A stretch of DNA of 64,000 nucleotides from Nitratidesulfovibrio sp. (GTDB lineage: Bacteria; Desulfobacterota; Desulfovibrionia; Desulfovibrionales; Desulfovibrionaceae). Made by a program: the position numbers and the translations under genes. Below, in pieces: positions 62,075 to 64,000 of the stretch. A model generated the notes under the pieces. That model was not told where the DNA came from. It did not search any database and worked only from the letters and a program-made list of their open reading frames with translations. Location of the stretch: positions 124,001 through 188,000 of the forward strand of contig NZ_JBDXXH010000003.1 in the NCBI RefSeq assembly GCF_040373385.1. Reading direction: 5' to 3'. Numbering within the stretch: the first letter of the stretch is position 1; each line of letters opens with the position of its first letter.

Positions 62075-62884
62075 ATGACGCAGGATACCACGCACGACTC
62101 ACGGCATCCCGAACGAAAACGCCTTGCCGAGGCGGCGGAAGACGCCTGTTCGGCCATGGAGGAAACGCGCGAGCAACTGCACCTGGCCCACGGCCAGTTG
62201 CGCGCCTTCGCGGACGACCTGAGCCGCACCGTGCTCGACCTGCGCACCTCGCGCGCCGAGTTGGAGCGCTCGTACATCGACACCCTGAACCGGCTCACCC
62301 TGGCAGCCGCCTACAAGGACGACGACACCGGCGACCACATCCAGCGCATGGCCTTCTACAGTGAGGGTATCGCCGCCGCGCTGGGCATGCACGCCGACGG
62401 GCTGCGCGACCTGCGCGTGGCCGCCCCCATGCACGACGTGGGAAAGATAGGCACGCCCGACGCCATCCTGCTGAAGCCGGGCAGGCTCACGCCGGAGGAA
62501 TTCGCGGTCATGCGGCAGCATGCCCTCATCGGCGAAAAGATCCTGGCGGCCTCGTCGTCCCGGGTGGTGCGCATTGCCGCCGCCATCGCGGGCACCCACC
62601 ACGAACGCTGGGACGGCAGCGGCTACCCGCGAGGTCTTTCGGGCGAGGGAATTCCGCTCGAAGGGCGCATCGTGGCCGTGGCCGACGTGTTCGACGCGCT
62701 GACCAGCAAGCGGCCCTACAAGCCCGCCTTCGGAATCGACAAGGCCCTCGGCATCATGCGCGAGGGGCGGGGCACCCAGTTCGATCCCCGGCCGCTGGAC
62801 GCCTTCCTGGACATCGTGGGGGACCTGTGGGCCGCGCGGGATGGGGTAAGCTCCCACCTGCCTGCCGACAAGCATGCCGGATGA
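62075..62884 (+). CDS. HD-GYP domain protein, probable cyclic-di-GMP phosphodiesterase
   Basis: A 269-residue protein. An N-terminal coiled coil (about 10-75) leads into an HD-GYP domain. Motifs: GDHIQRMAFYSE, MHDVGKIGTPDAILLKPG, HHERWDGSGYPRGLSGEGIP, VADVFDALTSKRPYK. The metal ligands and the GYP triad are all present, so it should be active in breaking c-di-GMP to GMP. There is no receiver of its own; it may be driven by the kinases upstream. GGGAGG precedes the ATG at 62075. Confidence 0.9.
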   Translation: MTQDTTHDSRHPERKRLAEAAEDACSAMEETREQLHLAHGQLRAFADDLSRTVLDLRTSRAELERSYIDTLNRLTLAAAYKDDDTGDHIQRMAFYSEGIAAALGMHADGLRDLRVAAPMHDVGKIGTPDAILLKPGRLTPEEFAVMRQHALIGEKILAASSSRVVRIAAAIAGTHHERWDGSGYPRGLSGEGIPLEGRIVAVADVFDALTSKRPYKPAFGIDKALGIMREGRGTQFDPRPLDAFLDIVGDLWAARDGVSSHLPADKHAG

Positions 62885-62964
62885 ACGCCCTTCGGCGCGG
62901 ATCGGGCCGCATTGCGCCGGGTGGCATGCGGGAAGCTGTTTCATGTGGTTTCTCTTGCGGGACA

Positions 62965-63009
62965 TTGTTTCGGATTGGAAACATCCAGGATGAAAACAGT
63001 CCGATACAA
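62965..63009 (+). promoter_or_regulatory. Inverted repeat before the Rrf2 gene
   Basis: TTGTTTCGGA (62965-62974) and TCCGATACAA (63000-63009) mirror each other as TTGTnnCGGA / TCCGnnACAA, 145 bases before the Rrf2 start. The spacing (25 bases between arms) allows one protein dimer per arm or looped binding. Candidate autoregulatory site only. Confidence 0.4.
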
Positions 63010-63153
63010 CAGTTCTCCGGCGTGCACGCCGCAATGCCGGAGTGTGCCGTTTCTTGCCAATGGTGTTGTATGCCGTGCAGGCATGGTGTAGGTGTACCGC
63101 AGTGGACGGGGCGCAACATCGCGCGCCGCCGCAACGGGAGACCCTGAAACGGC

Positions 63154-63612
63154 ATGAAGCTTACCGCCAGAACGCGCTATGCGGCACGGGTGCTGGTGGC
63201 CCTTGCGGTGCATGGCACCGGAGGGCCGCTGACCACCACCGCGTTGTCGCGGTACACGGACATCAGCGTCCAGTTCCTGGAGCAGATTCTCAAGGATTTG
63301 CGGCGCGCCGGGCTTACAGCCAGCGCGCGGGGGGCCATGGGCGGCCACCGGCTTGCCCTGCCGCCCGGCAGGATCACCCTGGGTACGGTGGTGCGACTCA
63401 TGGAGGGTGGCATCCGCATCGCGGAACATTGCGGCCTGGCCGACACCCCCGGCGACAGGCTGACCTGCCTTGGCTGGACGCGCGCCGCCGATGCCGTGGA
63501 ATCCGCGCTGGATTCGATCACCCTGGATGATCTGGCCAACGGCCAGCCCGACCTGACGGAGCACGATCCATCCCACGATGGGCCCCCCCTCGCGGACAGG
63601 CCGGGTGTCTGA
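63154..63612 (+). CDS. Rrf2 family transcriptional regulator
   Basis: A 152-residue regulator starting MKLTARTRYAARVLVALAVH. The winged helix includes TTTALSRYTDISVQFLEQILKDLRRAGL and SARGAMGGHRLALPPGRITLG, the normal Rrf2 pattern. Two cysteines (EHCGLADTPGDRLTCLGW) replace the usual three of Fe-S-binding members, so cluster binding is uncertain. The C-terminal tail is polar. A terminator follows 74 bases after the stop. Targets unknown. Confidence 0.92.
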   Translation: MKLTARTRYAARVLVALAVHGTGGPLTTTALSRYTDISVQFLEQILKDLRRAGLTASARGAMGGHRLALPPGRITLGTVVRLMEGGIRIAEHCGLADTPGDRLTCLGWTRAADAVESALDSITLDDLANGQPDLTEHDPSHDGPPLADRPGV

Positions 63613-63685
63613 CACCGCCCACTGACCACCGCATTTCGCCTGCATCCGCCACATTCGCATTTTTCCGATTCCTTCCAGAGACAAT

Positions 63686-63719
63686 GGCGTCCCGTCCGTG
63701 CAGGCAGGGCGCCGTTTTT
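63686..63719 (+). terminator. Terminator after the Rrf2 gene
   Basis: GGCGTCCC-gtccgtgcaggca-GGGCGCC then G and five T. Beyond it (63720-64000) no gene is recognisable. The stretch is more AT-rich than its surroundings and holds the palindromes CAATCCGGATTG (63811-63822) and ATACC-attgc-GGTAT (63867-63881), possibly the promoter region of a gene beyond the window. Confidence 0.8.
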
Positions 63720-64000
63720 GTTGCATGCAGCAGGGTACCCCTGATGTGGCGTGCGGTGCTGCGTATGCGTACCTTGTCCGTAATGTGGATTTGCAGCGTG
63801 CCAATCCGTTCAATCCGGATTGCGGCAATGTGGAGTGAATACGTTAGTTGTATGGTGCTGTTGAATATACCATTGCGGTATGCTATGGTGCAAAAGTGCG
63901 CATGGAGTGTCCATTGCCGCCCTGCGTGCATGCGGGTGGCCGGATGCTGCGTGCGCGGGCGCGGCATGGCACGGGCGTGTGGGGCTTCGTGAAGGGTCGC

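Noticed and set aside
63684..63992. 102-residue plus-strand frame at the right end
   Set aside because: Starts inside the Rrf2 terminator, has no ribosome site, and its Cys/Met/Arg-rich product resembles nothing; treated as non-coding.

Overview
The window is GC-rich (roughly 65-70 % by eye) and reads as chromosome of a sulfate-reducing deltaproteobacterium. The best guess is the Desulfovibrio vulgaris / Nitratidesulfovibrio group. Support comes from the gene orders rimP-nusA-ylxR-infB ... truB-rpsO-pnp and flgFGAHIJNKL-csrA-fliW, a selenocysteine periplasmic formate dehydrogenase, multihaem c-type cytochromes and a haem-binding chemoreceptor. The species cannot be fixed from sequence alone. 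No rRNA, tRNA, CRISPR array, transposase or integrase was seen.

Layout. (1) 1-10744, minus strand: the translation/RNA operon rimP, nusA, ylxR, infB, DUF503, DHH phosphoesterase, truB, rpsO, pnp. It is read from a near-consensus sigma70 promoter at 10716-10744 whose leader holds a terminator-like hairpin. rbfA, usual in this neighbourhood, is absent. (2) 10912-23671, plus strand: proximal rod, ring, junction and regulatory flagellar genes flgF, flgG, flgA, flgH, flgI, flgJ (with an M23 peptidase domain), flgN, flgK, flgL, csrA, fliW, with -24/-12 (sigma54-type) promoter candidates before flgF, flgG and flgI. (3) 23751-28448, minus: a NifA-like sigma54 activator and a large MscS-family channel. 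(4) 28808-37577, plus: two cytochrome-bd-subunit-I-like membrane proteins (one with a fused cytochrome c domain) and an 11-haem cytochrome, then formate dehydrogenase alpha (in-frame TGA = selenocysteine) and its Fe-S beta subunit. (5) 37636-45478: two TetR-family regulators around a palindromic operator and a complete RND efflux system ending in a strong terminator. (6) 45503-63612: a dense signalling block with a hybrid histidine kinase, a sigma54 response regulator and a methyltransferase on the minus strand. On the plus strand it has a phage-CII-like regulator, three further kinases, two stand-alone receiver proteins, a haem chemoreceptor, an HD-GYP phosphodiesterase and an Rrf2 regulator.

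The most unusual non-coding feature is a family of long imperfect palindromes (125-440 bp). Each begins directly after, or within about a dozen bases of, a stop codon, in the orientation of the upstream gene: after DUF503, flgF, flgG, flgH, flgI and the 11-haem cytochrome gene. They share a core close to GGTCGARTAC-N3-AAGAGTAY-RCTCCC. Their outermost arms differ from copy to copy yet remain complementary within each copy. Four of the six partition the flagellar operon. A second unexplained element is a 107-bp tandem repeat (nearly three copies) before the HD-GYP gene.
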